Position numbers and translations under genes: made by a program
Shown: piece by piece, positions 6,813-16,387 of the stretch
How positions within the stretch are numbered: position 1 is the stretch's first letter
Layout: every line of letters starts with the position of its first letter
The notes under the pieces: model-generated
Database searches by the model: none
Seen by the model: only the letters and a program-made list of their open reading frames with translations
Told to the model about the DNA's origin: nothing
DNA from: JAQWUY01 sp049615605
GTDB lineage: Bacteria; Pseudomonadota; Alphaproteobacteria; JAQWUY01
DNA: 26,237 nucleotides
Assembly: GCA_049615605.1 (NCBI GenBank)
Contig: JBMZFW010000013.1
Span: forward strand, 1-26,237
Direction: 5' to 3'

Positions 6813-8105
6813 ATGAATAAAACACTACAAGGCTTTGTGCTTGTAATGTCTTTGTTTGTTGGTGAAGCAAAAGCGGTTAATTTCAGTATTAATGAAGCAC
6901 TTGACCGTGTGCTAGCGGTTGACTATCGCCATATTATGCAACAAAACAATCTTCAATCTTCTAAAATCAATGTAAAAGCGGAAAAGGCAGCCCGCGATTT
7001 TAAAGCCAACCTTTCATTAAAAATGGGTACAGATACGGACGGTGGTTGGTCTAAAAAACGTAAGTTTTATTCAGACAACAGCTTTACACTTACGAAAAAC
7101 CTTTATAATGGTGGGGGTTATGAAGCAAACATTGATGGCGCCAATGCAAAGGTTGATGTAAGCAGGCAAAATGTTATGATTTCCCAATCAAAAATTGCCA
7201 TTGAATTGATAAAAATTTACACAGATTTATTACGCCTTCGTCGTATGCAAGGATTGCTAACGAAAAATATGATTGCAATCCGTGATTTGCGTGATGAATA
7301 TTCTCGTCGTGTTGAAATAGGTGTGGGACAGCGTTCTATTCTGTTGCGACTTGACCAAAAACTAGGATTGCTGGAAATAAGTATTGATGATTTAAGCAAC
7401 CAATTATCAAACACAGAAGACAAAATGCGATACTTATTGCAAGTGGACAATTCAACGCCACTTGACCTTCAACCAATAGAACCAGTAACCCCAGAGCTTA
7501 TTGAAGAAATTCGCAAAATTTCAGATGCGGGCGAAGTTGAAAACCTTAGCCATCCAGAAATTGCAAAAATTAAAAAGCAAATATATGTTGCTAGTTATGG
7601 TTATGAAGCAAAACGCGCAACTAATTCACCAGTGATTGATGTGGAAACAAAGGTCGCAATGAAAAGAGAAGGTGAAAGAACAACTAATAAAACAGACTAT
7701 GGTGTGTATTTAAAAGTTAACTGGAATTTATCGGATGATGCGAACAAACACCGTATTAAAGAAAAAGAAATTGCACTTTCTAATTCACGAATTGAATATG
7801 CATTTGCGAAAAATAAAATCTTAAATGATTTAAAGGCGGCTATTGTATCGCTTGATACAACATCAAAGCGACTTGTTAAAATGAAAAAAATTCATGCACA
7901 AACAGCAAGCATTGAACGCGATAGTTATACTCGCTTTACCAGCCTTGCAAAACAAAGTCGAGAATATATTTCCCGTGCCGATGTAATCAATGAATTTTAC
8001 ACATCAGAAGCACGCATACTTGGTGGTTATTACGAAAAAGTTATGCTTGAATACACTATCGTAAGTACAGCTGGTAAGTTATTAAATTACCTCGGCAAAA
8101 AATAA
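6813..8105 (+). CDS. TolC-family outer membrane channel of a type I secretion system
   Basis: The 430-residue protein begins with a signal peptide (MNKTLQGFVLVMSLFVGEAKA, likely cut after residue 21). It then shows the alternating helical and beta segments of outer membrane efflux proteins: FSINEALDRVL at the N-terminus, a long coiled-coil helix pair around residues 120-205 and a second helical hairpin in the C-terminal half. Together with the next two genes it would make a continuous channel from cytoplasm to outside. The ATG at 6813 was chosen over an in-frame TTG at 6798 because GGAGGT (6804-6809) is ideally placed and the signal peptide then starts correctly. It is the first gene of the operon. 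Confidence 0.85.
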   Translation: MNKTLQGFVLVMSLFVGEAKAVNFSINEALDRVLAVDYRHIMQQNNLQSSKINVKAEKAARDFKANLSLKMGTDTDGGWSKKRKFYSDNSFTLTKNLYNGGGYEANIDGANAKVDVSRQNVMISQSKIAIELIKIYTDLLRLRRMQGLLTKNMIAIRDLRDEYSRRVEIGVGQRSILLRLDQKLGLLEISIDDLSNQLSNTEDKMRYLLQVDNSTPLDLQPIEPVTPELIEEIRKISDAGEVENLSHPEIAKIKKQIYVASYGYEAKRATNSPVIDVETKVAMKREGERTTNKTDYGVYLKVNWNLSDDANKHRIKEKEIALSNSRIEYAFAKNKILNDLKAAIVSLDTTSKRLVKMKKIHAQTASIERDSYTRFTSLAKQSREYISRADVINEFYTSEARILGGYYEKVMLEYTIVSTAGKLLNYLGKK

Positions 8106-8116
8106 AGGTGACAAAT

Positions 8117-10873
8117 ATGTTTTCATCACCTAAAGACGATAAAAAAATTAAAAACAATTTTAATAAAGAGGCATTAAATGAAAGATTCGTTGTTGTTCTT
8201 TCTTCCCTTGCCAGCAATATTGGACAAGCTGTAAGTGTGTCTTCATTGCTTTCTTTTGTGGGAACTTCTAAAAATAAAGACATTGATTTACGAGAAATGA
8301 AATCTGGTGCGGAACAATGTGGCTTTACCATTTATACGGAAAGCGTAAACAGGGGCTTAAAAGATTTTAAATTGGAAGAAAAAGAAGCATCTATTCTTTT
8401 ACTTAACTCATCAAAGGGATTGGACTTTGTTTATGTATACAATCCACAAACTCAACCACAGCAATCTATGGAAGATATGCTTGGTGGTGGTATGCCAAAT
8501 GCGGGTGTGCCCGGTGTAGATGAAGAAGACAAACCAGAAATGTTTAATTATGATGAACTGGGCGATGGTGTAAAAACACCAAGAGACTTAAATGATTTAT
8601 ATTGGCAAGGTCAAGCCCCAAGTAGCGGTATGAATTATTCATTTTCATCGTTCTTTTTTAAACAAGTTTTTGATGTTGTAAAATATATATTTACTGAAAC
8701 AAAAGATGGTTTTGTAAACATTGTAAATACATTATTAATGCCCTTTGGATTTGTAAGGTCAAGATATTGTACGTGGCGTGATTACCTTCGCAGGTCATTT
8801 AGAAGTTCATTAATTAATTATGTCAAAAAATGTGAAAATGAATCTGCACAAGGTTTTATTTTTAAATTGTTTACTATTTTTCACATAATTTTTAAACCAA
8901 TGTCTCGCGCTTTATTACCAATGATTGGTGGCGACAGAAAACCTGTTTCTATGCCAAGAAGAGTTGACGGTGCAACTTTTGCCGAATTGACAAAAAAAGA
9001 TTTAGAACGATTAAAGGGGTATAAATATTATCGCGTAAGTTCAGGGGTAATTTACGAAGTAAAAGTAGATATTGAATCATTAAATAAAATCTTTTCTGCC
9101 ATTATTGTTAAAGCAGAAAAACTTAAGCAAACAGAAAGTGATAGTTATACATCGTTGTTTCATCGTGTATCAAAAAACAATTGGTTATATTCATTGGTAC
9201 AAAAACAAAAACCAATCTATATGCGCATGATTATGGCAACAGTGATTATCAATATATTTGCAGTTGTTGGTTCGTTATATACAATGACTGTATATGATAG
9301 AATTATTCCAAATAATGCACTTGAAACATTATGGACACTTTCCATTGGTATGTTAATAATGCATGTATTTGATTATATATTAAAGTTGGCACGAACTGCT
9401 TTAATGGATAAGGTGGGGGCAAATATCAACTTGTCTGCATCAAGGGATTTATTCAACCAACTTATTGGTGTGCGAATGCAATTCTTAAAAGGTTCAACGG
9501 GACACATTGCCACAATTATGCGTGATTTTACAAAGGTTTCTGAATTCTTTACATCGGCAACATTATTAACATTGGTTGAATTACCATTCTTCTTTGTTTA
9601 CCTGTTTGTAATGTCACAAATTAATGTTTCTGTAATGTTGGTATTATTGGCAGTTGCAATCATTGTAATATTACTTGGTTTTTTCACATTGCCAATGTTA
9701 AATGCGGCGGTAAAAGAAGCAACAGTTGATGAACACGAACATCAAGGTACATTGGTTGAAATAATTGGTGCATTGGAAACAATCAAAGGTACTGGTGGCG
9801 CAAGATTAATGAATCAAAGATTTTACGAAATTACCGTTGCATCAACATATTCAAATAAGCGTGTAAAATTCTTATCACAAATCATTACTTACACAATGGG
9901 CTTTATGCAACAAATGTCTAGTGTTATTGTTGTTGTAATTGGCGTATATGCCATATCAACACAACAAATGACAGTTGGTGGACTTATTGCAAGTTCCATT
10001 TTACTTGGTCGTGCAATGGCGCCTGTGACACAATTTGCAGGTATCTTAACAAGGATTCACCAAGTGCGTTCATCTATGTCTAGTTTAGATGGATTTATGA
10101 TGACACCAACGGAACGTGAATCGCACCGTAGATTATTATCAGTACCAAAACTTAATGGTAATATTGAAGTACGAAATGTTTCATTTAAATATGACTTACA
10201 AAATGGAGAAGACATTTTAACAGGAATTAATATTAAAATTAAACCAGGTGAAAAGATTGCTATTCTTGGTCGTATTGGTTCGGGTAAATCAACATTGGTT
10301 AAATCAATGTTTGGTATTAACATTCCAACAACTGGACACATATTATATAATGGTATTGATTATAGACAAATTGAATCAAGTGATTTAAGAGCACGAATTG
10401 GTTATGTACCACAAGACCCTGTATTAATATCTGGTACATTAATTGAAAATTTAACACTTGGTAATCCATACGCGACGGACAAAGAAATTATTAAAGTTTG
10501 TAAAGAACTTGGCATTGATAAAATTGCTGCCAATTTAAAAGATGGTTATAACTATAAACTTCGTGAAAGGGGAATTGGATTATCAGTTGGTCAAAGACAG
10601 CTGTTTTCAGTTGCCCAAGCATTACTTAAAAAACCAGATATTATTATAATGGACGAACCGACATCGGCACTTGATGATTATTCAGTACGCGCGGTTAGGG
10701 GGGCATTAGATAAATTACCAAAAGAAACAACACTTGTACTGGTTGCCCATTCACAGGCAATATTATCAGTTGTTGACAGACTTATTATTTTAGAAGACGG
10801 AAAATTAATAGCAGATGGTCCAAAAGAAGATGTAATTGCGGCTATTAATGCGGGCGAAATTAACCCTAGGTAA
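8117..10873 (+). CDS. Type I secretion ABC transporter (LapB-type permease/ATPase) with an extra internal region
   Basis: From the ATG at 8117 (ribosome site AAAGGTG) the protein has 918 residues. Residues about 15-110 resemble a C39-peptidase-like domain without the catalytic cysteine. The membrane domain starts near residue 360 and matches LapB-type exporters (MTVYDRIIPNNALETLW). The ATPase has Walker A GRIGSGKST (718-726), Q-loop YVPQDP, signature LSVGQ (822-826) instead of LSGGQ, Walker B IIIMDEPTSALD with D846-E847, and H878. LapB-type relatives are near 720 residues. The surplus lies at about 115-350: a Gly/Pro/Met-rich linker, hydrophobic and basic helices, then YKYYRVSSGVIYEVKVD. Its role is unknown. 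The gene starts 11 bases after the TolC gene and ends 5 bases before the adaptor gene. No secreted substrate gene is adjacent. Confidence 0.93.
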   Translation: MFSSPKDDKKIKNNFNKEALNERFVVVLSSLASNIGQAVSVSSLLSFVGTSKNKDIDLREMKSGAEQCGFTIYTESVNRGLKDFKLEEKEASILLLNSSKGLDFVYVYNPQTQPQQSMEDMLGGGMPNAGVPGVDEEDKPEMFNYDELGDGVKTPRDLNDLYWQGQAPSSGMNYSFSSFFFKQVFDVVKYIFTETKDGFVNIVNTLLMPFGFVRSRYCTWRDYLRRSFRSSLINYVKKCENESAQGFIFKLFTIFHIIFKPMSRALLPMIGGDRKPVSMPRRVDGATFAELTKKDLERLKGYKYYRVSSGVIYEVKVDIESLNKIFSAIIVKAEKLKQTESDSYTSLFHRVSKNNWLYSLVQKQKPIYMRMIMATVIINIFAVVGSLYTMTVYDRIIPNNALETLWTLSIGMLIMHVFDYILKLARTALMDKVGANINLSASRDLFNQLIGVRMQFLKGSTGHIATIMRDFTKVSEFFTSATLLTLVELPFFFVYLFVMSQINVSVMLVLLAVAIIVILLGFFTLPMLNAAVKEATVDEHEHQGTLVEIIGALETIKGTGGARLMNQRFYEITVASTYSNKRVKFLSQIITYTMGFMQQMSSVIVVVIGVYAISTQQMTVGGLIASSILLGRAMAPVTQFAGILTRIHQVRSSMSSLDGFMMTPTERESHRRLLSVPKLNGNIEVRNVSFKYDLQNGEDILTGINIKIKPGEKIAILGRIGSGKSTLVKSMFGINIPTTGHILYNGIDYRQIESSDLRARIGYVPQDPVLISGTLIENLTLGNPYATDKEIIKVCKELGIDKIAANLKDGYNYKLRERGIGLSVGQRQLFSVAQALLKKPDIIIMDEPTSALDDYSVRAVRGALDKLPKETTLVLVAHSQAILSVVDRLIILEDGKLIADGPKEDVIAAINAGEINPR

Positions 10874-10878
10874 AGACA

Positions 10879-12195
10879 ATGAAAACAAGAAACAATTATT
10901 CAATTGATGAAATAGAAAGAAAGCTGTTAAAAGCCCCTGCAAAATCATTGCAATGGTTTATATATATTCTATTTGTAATGATTGTTATAATTATTATTTG
11001 GGCAATGTTATTTACAATTGAAATCCGTGTGCAAGGTATGGGAAAAACAATCAGTGAAGGTCGCGTACAAAAAGTACAAAACCTTGAAGGTGGTATTGTA
11101 AAAGAAATCCTTACACAATATGGTAGGACGGTTAAAAAAGGTGAAGTCCTTGTTAGGTTCTCAGAAGTTGATGTCCAAGCTAAAGTAAACGAAAGAAAGG
11201 CGGAACTGTTTGGTTTAAAAGTACAATCAGCTCGTCTACAAGCCGAAGGTAATGCGGTTAAACCCGTATGGCCAAAAGCAACAACTGAATCGCAAAAAAT
11301 TATTATTAAAAATGAAATGCAACTTTATCAAGAATCACAAGCATCGTTGAAATCTTTACTTGCTGGTATTAAGGAAAAGATTAAACAAGAAACTTCGCGT
11401 TTAAATGAAATTAAATACCGTTATAAAGGACAGAAATCGCAAATTAAACTAGTTAAAGAATACTACTCAAAAATTAAGATGCTTTATAAAGAGGGTATTG
11501 CTAGTGAAATTGAATTAAACATGGCAAATCGTGATTACATTAATACACAAACAGAAGTTAAAGTATTGGTAATAAACATTAATAGTATCCAAGACAGCAT
11601 TAACCAATTACAAGAAGACTTAAAAGAAAGAATGCTTACATTCAGAACAAATATTCGTTCAAAAAATTCAGATATTGATATTCGTATTAAGAATATTGAA
11701 AGCGGGCTTGAAAGCCTTGAAGATGATTTATCAAGAAGGGAAGTTGTATCGCCAATTAATGGTGTAATTAAAAAATTACGTGTAAACACAATCGGCGAAG
11801 TATTAAAACCAGGTGAAGTAATCGCCGAAATCGTTCCCGTAAATGAAAAAATTCAAGTAGAAGCAGAAATTAATCCAAAAGACATCGCCTATGTAAAAGA
11901 AGGGCAAAAAGTAATGGTTCGTTTAACTGCATTTGATTTCTCAATCTATGGCGGTATTAATGGCACCGTGAAAAAGGTATGGCCAGACAGTGTGGAAACA
12001 CCAAAAGGCAAAGTTTATTACCGTATCATCGTTGAACTGGAAAAAAGCTTTATCCAAGGAACAAATACCGACCCAATGATGATAATGCCTGGTATGGTTG
12101 CCAACATTGATGTAATCACAGGTAATCGTTCGGTTATGGATTATGTGTTAAAACCATTAAAACGCGGAATGTATGTATCATTCACAGAGCGCTAA
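10879..12195 (+). CDS. HlyD-family periplasmic adaptor of type I secretion
   Basis: The 438-residue membrane fusion protein has a short cytoplasmic N-terminus, one transmembrane helix (about residues 26-48) and a lipoyl/barrel-sandwich half motif VQNLEGGIVKEILTQYGRTVKKGEVL. A long coiled coil (about 100-275) is followed by the second half motif VVSPINGVIKKLRVNTIGEVLKPGE, then a beta-barrel domain. This is the standard layout of HlyD/LapC adaptors that bridge the ABC exporter and TolC. The start is five bases after the ABC gene stop with only a weak ribosome site (AAAGACA), which suggests translational coupling. It is the last gene of the operon. Confidence 0.92.
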   Translation: MKTRNNYSIDEIERKLLKAPAKSLQWFIYILFVMIVIIIIWAMLFTIEIRVQGMGKTISEGRVQKVQNLEGGIVKEILTQYGRTVKKGEVLVRFSEVDVQAKVNERKAELFGLKVQSARLQAEGNAVKPVWPKATTESQKIIIKNEMQLYQESQASLKSLLAGIKEKIKQETSRLNEIKYRYKGQKSQIKLVKEYYSKIKMLYKEGIASEIELNMANRDYINTQTEVKVLVININSIQDSINQLQEDLKERMLTFRTNIRSKNSDIDIRIKNIESGLESLEDDLSRREVVSPINGVIKKLRVNTIGEVLKPGEVIAEIVPVNEKIQVEAEINPKDIAYVKEGQKVMVRLTAFDFSIYGGINGTVKKVWPDSVETPKGKVYYRIIVELEKSFIQGTNTDPMMIMPGMVANIDVITGNRSVMDYVLKPLKRGMYVSFTER

Positions 12196-12220
12196 TTTAT
12201 TTTAATTGATTGTTATCGTC

Positions 12221-12268
12221 GGTTTTATTCGCTCGGCTAGCTAAATCTAGCCGTCGCTCATAATAACC
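12221..12268. repeat. Imperfect hairpin between convergent operons
   Basis: CGGCTAG (12234-12240) and CTAGCCG (12247-12253) form a perfect inner stem. GGTTTTATT (12221-12229) can pair with AATAACC (12262-12268) around it. No T-run follows on either strand, so it is not a standard intrinsic terminator, though it sits where both hlyD (plus) and the methyltransferase (minus) must end. Two weaker palindromes follow: CTAATT/AATTAG (near 12280-12297) and TAGGGG/CCCCT (near 12331-12347). Confidence 0.5.
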
Positions 12269-12359
12269 TTGATTCCAATCTAATTAAAATCAATTAGTTA
12301 GGTTATAGTTTATGTGATGATTTGGAATGATAGGGGGACAGCCCCTAAACATATAAACC

Positions 12360-13361
12360 TTAATCTCTTCTTCTACTGCGTCTTGCTGGTTTATCCGTAT
12401 CAGGTTTTGGCATTTCATTTACTGGTTCGCCAAGTGTTGCAATTAATCTTGCTTCATCAATTGGTTGCGGTGTGTAATCTTTTATTGCATCAGATATTGC
12501 TTTTACAACCTCTGGGCTTGAACCACAACAACCACCAATAACTTTAACACCAACATCAACGGCAATCTTGGCATATTCACCCATTAATTCAGGGGTTCCA
12601 GTAAACACAAATTCCCCATTTTCATATTTTGGAATACCGCAATTGGCTTTTGAAATAATAATTGCATCTGGGTTGGCTTTTTTAATCGCCATAATTGATA
12701 ACATTGTATCAGTTGGACCAACACCACAGTTTGCACCAATGGCAACTGGTTTTGCTTCAAGGGCTGGTAATAATTGCCCCGCTTGTTCTGGTGTCACACC
12801 CATCATTGTTTTACCCGCTGTGTCAAATGTCATTGTACATACAATTGGTAAGCCAACTGATTGCGCACCTTTTAATGCGCAAGATGCTTCTTCTATTGAA
12901 GACATTGTTTCAACCCATAATACATCGGCGCCACCTTGTTTTAAGCCTTCGGCTTGTAAGGCAAATGCTTTTACCGCGTCTTCTTCGGTTAATGCACCTA
13001 GTGGGGCAAGCAATTCACCGCTTGGACCCATTGAACCAGCAACGGCAACTTCACGACCCGATGCGTCCGCAACTTCGCGTGCTAATTGTGCAGCAGCTTT
13101 GTTTAATTCAATAACCCTGTCTTGTGCGTTGTGTAATTTAAGGCGAAATTCCGTACCGCCAAATGAATTTGTTAAGATAATGTCCGAACCCGCATCAACA
13201 AAGTTTTTATAAACAGTTTTGATTTTTTCTGGCTCATCAACATTCCATAATTCAGGTGCGTCACCAGTTTGCAATCCAAGCTTAAATAGGTTCGTTCCCA
13301 TTGCCCCATCGGCAACAAGCGTTGGTTTATCTTGCAGTAATTGTAAAAATCGGTTTGTCAT
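12360..13361 (-). CDS. Homocysteine S-methyltransferase family protein
   Basis: The 333-residue protein has the zinc/homocysteine-binding fold of PF02574, shared by MetH domain 1, betaine-homocysteine methyltransferase and MmuM. The N-terminal LVADGAMGTNLFKLGL is typical. The zinc cysteines are C212 in IGANCGVGP and C278-C279 in IGGCCGSSPE. It transfers a methyl group to homocysteine to give methionine, and the donor (S-methylmethionine, betaine or a corrinoid) cannot be read from the sequence. The tail is basic (PARRSRRRD). The ATG at 13361 has AAAGG at good distance. A longer in-frame reading up to 13499 would overlap the upstream gene and begins with non-homologous sequence. The gene lies 16 bases after the HyuA-type gene and is probably co-transcribed with it. 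Confidence 0.88.
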   Translation of the reverse strand: MTNRFLQLLQDKPTLVADGAMGTNLFKLGLQTGDAPELWNVDEPEKIKTVYKNFVDAGSDIILTNSFGGTEFRLKLHNAQDRVIELNKAAAQLAREVADASGREVAVAGSMGPSGELLAPLGALTEEDAVKAFALQAEGLKQGGADVLWVETMSSIEEASCALKGAQSVGLPIVCTMTFDTAGKTMMGVTPEQAGQLLPALEAKPVAIGANCGVGPTDTMLSIMAIKKANPDAIIISKANCGIPKYENGEFVFTGTPELMGEYAKIAVDVGVKVIGGCCGSSPEVVKAISDAIKDYTPQPIDEARLIATLGEPVNEMPKPDTDKPARRSRRRD

Positions 13362-13377
13362 AATTATACCTTTGTTT

Positions 13378-15360
13378 TTATTTTTGTAATGGTTCGCCCA
13401 CACCGCGTACAGAAATAACACTTTGAATAAACATATCTCTGCCATTGCCTTTGACGATGCTGTCTTTACGGTCGGTTGTTGTTGTTGCATTATAACCATT
13501 ATTTTCAGAAATGTATACCTTTACATATTCTTCGCCATAATTTCTGGCAAATTCAACGGCAGATTCCAAATCATTAAAGTCTTTGTTGGTATCGGCGTGA
13601 ACCCTGAATATTCCATCACTTGGTGCAGATATGGTAATAGCAATATTTTTAATAACCTTACCCACAACAGCACCCACCGCATTCGCCGCATAGGCATATT
13701 CAGGCACAATTAATTCCGCACCCAATCTTTCGGCAATATTACCATAATAAGTCTGTGCAGGTGCACCAATGGCAACAAGTGGTTTATCAAGTTTTACATC
13801 TAGCGATAACATTGAATCTTTGTTTTTACTTAATGCACCTGTTAAAAATTCATCAATGTTATTTTCACCCGATAACACATCAACATTTTGTTCGTCCATA
13901 TATATACTGCCAATAATTACTTTACTTGATTGAATAGTCATTTGTTCAATTACTAGTTCAGAAAATTCTTTTTCATCACTTGCCCAATCAATTCCAGGAC
14001 GGCGTTCTTTAAGTGCATATATCTTACCCGCAAGGATTGATGCCTCTTTATCCCATTGGTCTTGTAATCCCAGTATATGTGATGCGTCCGACACACTAAA
14101 TGCGGAATAGATAACCAGCCCCATATTAACCAAACGGTCAAGCGGTTTTGGTGAACGACCATTTTCAAGTAATTCTTCTAATGACTTTGCGCCGTCTTCT
14201 AATGAATCCCAGAAAAATTGTTCTGATACGGAAAGGCTTGTCATATTTTCATTAATATTACGAATACGGTGGGCAAATATCCCATCATAGCTTCTTCTTA
14301 ATTCCCTTTCTAATTGAGTATTAAGAATGTCTTTAATATATGGGTATTGTGTTGCAAGTAATGCAATAGGGGTTGTTCGGCGTGGACCCAAAATCATTTG
14401 CCCATCAACAGAACGAACTTCACTGTCGCCACCAAGACCAACCGTGTAAACAGATATGGCTTCAACCATTGTTCGCCAACCGTGAACAACTGCACCATCT
14501 GGGTTTAATACGGCAATGCCATCTTTTATCATTGCCACATCGGTTGTTGTACCGCCAATATCGGAAACGATAACATTATCTTTACCTGTTAAATAACTAG
14601 CCCCAACAATTGAAGCCGCCGGTCCAGACATAATTGTTTCAACGGGCTTTTTTGTTGCCACATCCGCACTCATTAATGAACCATTACCCTGTACAATCAT
14701 TAATGGGGCATCAATGTTGTTTGCATTAAGATATGATTTAACCGCACCAATTAATTGGTCAATTTGTGAAATTAACCTAGCATTTAATAGGGCAGTTAAG
14801 GCACGCCTTGGTGCATCAAGCGATGATGCAAGGCTGTGTGATAATGTAACAGGAAGCCCCGCGTGTTGTTCAATTAATTCTTGCACCTTTAATTCGTGTT
14901 CGTTGTTGCGAACCGCAAACATTGAACATACGGCAAATGCAGATACCTTGTCTTTGTTATCATTGACGATTTTGATGATTGTATCGGTGTCTAGTTGGTC
15001 TTTTACTTCACCTGCTGCATTATGCCCGCCTGTGACAAAATAACACGGGTCAGTATCAAGCGCGGATTTAAGATTTGCCTTTTCAAGCGCGTCTTCGTTA
15101 AAGCCAATCATAATTAAACAAACTGGGTTTGCGTGTTTTTCCACAATTGCATTTGTGGCAAGGGTTGATGACAATGAAACCATTGTAATTTTACTAGCAT
15201 CTTGTCCTTCAAGAACTTTATTGCAAGCACCTGTAATACCAACCGTTAAATCGTGTTTTGTTGTAAGGGATTTTGCACCTGATTTGATTCCATTTTCCTT
15301 ATCAAATAAAACCGCATCAGTATATGTGCCACCCGTATCAATTCCTAACATTAACCCCAT
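13378..15360 (-). CDS. Hydantoinase/oxoprolinase family protein (HyuA-type)
   Basis: The 660-residue protein belongs to the ASKHA-type HyuA/oxoprolinase group. N-terminal phosphate-binding GIDTGGTYTD is at residues 6-15, a central SGPAAS segment at 245-250, and a second phosphate-binding motif SDIGGTTTD at 266-274. Known members hydrolyse hydantoins or 5-oxoproline with ATP, or form part of acetone carboxylase, usually with a HyuB partner. No HyuB gene is present here, so the substrate is open. The ATG at 15360 follows AAAGGA. It is the first gene of a two-gene unit with the homocysteine methyltransferase, which hints at a role in one-carbon or sulfur metabolism. The region 15361-15442 separates it from the divergent TAXI gene and must hold both promoters. 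Confidence 0.85.
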   Translation of the reverse strand: MGLMLGIDTGGTYTDAVLFDKENGIKSGAKSLTTKHDLTVGITGACNKVLEGQDASKITMVSLSSTLATNAIVEKHANPVCLIMIGFNEDALEKANLKSALDTDPCYFVTGGHNAAGEVKDQLDTDTIIKIVNDNKDKVSAFAVCSMFAVRNNEHELKVQELIEQHAGLPVTLSHSLASSLDAPRRALTALLNARLISQIDQLIGAVKSYLNANNIDAPLMIVQGNGSLMSADVATKKPVETIMSGPAASIVGASYLTGKDNVIVSDIGGTTTDVAMIKDGIAVLNPDGAVVHGWRTMVEAISVYTVGLGGDSEVRSVDGQMILGPRRTTPIALLATQYPYIKDILNTQLERELRRSYDGIFAHRIRNINENMTSLSVSEQFFWDSLEDGAKSLEELLENGRSPKPLDRLVNMGLVIYSAFSVSDASHILGLQDQWDKEASILAGKIYALKERRPGIDWASDEKEFSELVIEQMTIQSSKVIIGSIYMDEQNVDVLSGENNIDEFLTGALSKNKDSMLSLDVKLDKPLVAIGAPAQTYYGNIAERLGAELIVPEYAYAANAVGAVVGKVIKNIAITISAPSDGIFRVHADTNKDFNDLESAVEFARNYGEEYVKVYISENNGYNATTTTDRKDSIVKGNGRDMFIQSVISVRGVGEPLQK

Positions 15361-15442
15361 AGTTTTATTCCTTTAATATCTGTATAAATTATGGTATATA
15401 TATTTTGTTTTAGAAGTTTATTTTATTTTATTTGGAATTACT

Positions 15443-16387
15443 ATGAAATTTTTACAAAAAATTACTTTATTTATATTAGCGACATTAATTAGCACAAATA
15501 TCACCTATGCGGAAGACGGTCAAAAAAATGAAACCGATATTATTATCGCAGGTGGAAATCCATTTGGCTTAAGATATGCCCAATCGGGTAAAGTTTGCGG
15601 TTATGTTAATAAAACAGATGCTGATGGTAACTGTGTTGTTTATCCAACGGACAGTTCAGCCGACAGTATTTCCGCATTATTGGAAGGTAAAGTAAATTTT
15701 GCAATGGTACAAAGCGATTGGTTGCAACACGCAATTGATGGCACATCAAGGTATTCTGAATATGGTGAAAACGATAACTTTCGTTTACTGGCAGTTTTAG
15801 GTGCAGAACAAGTAGTTGTTGTTGTAAATAAAAATGCGGGTATTAATTCATTAAGTGATTTAAAGAATAAAAGCATTGATATTGGCGCTCAAAATACATA
15901 CCGTAATATTGTATCACTTGGCTTATTGGATGTGGCGGGTCTTGATGAAGGTGATTTAAAATTATCATTTAATGGCACGGAACAAGAAGCAATTGATTCA
16001 GTGTGTAAAGGTAAAGCTGATGGTGCGGTATTTATTCTTTCACAGCCAAACTTAATTCTTGATACAATGTCGGCACAATGTAATGTTACTTTTGTCAATT
16101 TAGCAGATAATGAAATTGCAGAATTTGGTAAAAATTACAAAGGTTTTTATAAATCTGTAATCCCTGCGGAAACATATTGGTCACAAGACGGTGAAGTAAA
16201 TACAATTGGTTTGTATACAACTTTAATCACAACGACTGATACGAAAAAAGAAATGGTTCAATCGGTTAAAGATGGTCTTGTAAACAACATTGAAGACTTT
16301 GAACAATCACACCCAATGTTGCGTGGTGTGAATGCGGAAAATATTAACCGCAATATTGGTGTTAAATTTTATAATACGACTGAATAA
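15443..16387 (+). CDS. TAXI-family periplasmic solute-binding protein
   Basis: The 314-residue protein has a signal peptide (cut probably after A23 in TYA-EDG) and matches the TAXI subgroup of TRAP-associated binding proteins. Features are IIIAGGNPFGLRYAQSG at the start of the mature protein, VVYPTDSSADSISALLEGKVNFAMVQSDW, and GAEQVVVVVNKNAGINSLSDLKNKSIDIG. Such proteins capture an organic acid or amino acid in the periplasm and deliver it to a fused TRAP membrane subunit. No membrane subunit is encoded in this window, so the partner lies elsewhere or the protein has a sensing role. The stop codon overlaps the next start by one base (TAATG), so the 80-residue protein is translated together with it. 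Confidence 0.85.
   Translation: MKFLQKITLFILATLISTNITYAEDGQKNETDIIIAGGNPFGLRYAQSGKVCGYVNKTDADGNCVVYPTDSSADSISALLEGKVNFAMVQSDWLQHAIDGTSRYSEYGENDNFRLLAVLGAEQVVVVVNKNAGINSLSDLKNKSIDIGAQNTYRNIVSLGLLDVAGLDEGDLKLSFNGTEQEAIDSVCKGKADGAVFILSQPNLILDTMSAQCNVTFVNLADNEIAEFGKNYKGFYKSVIPAETYWSQDGEVNTIGLYTTLITTTDTKKEMVQSVKDGLVNNIEDFEQSHPMLRGVNAENINRNIGVKFYNTTE

Noticed and set aside
12568..13212. Long plus-strand ORF opposite the homocysteine methyltransferase
   Set aside because: Antisense shadow of a clear conserved gene; the peptide has no family features.
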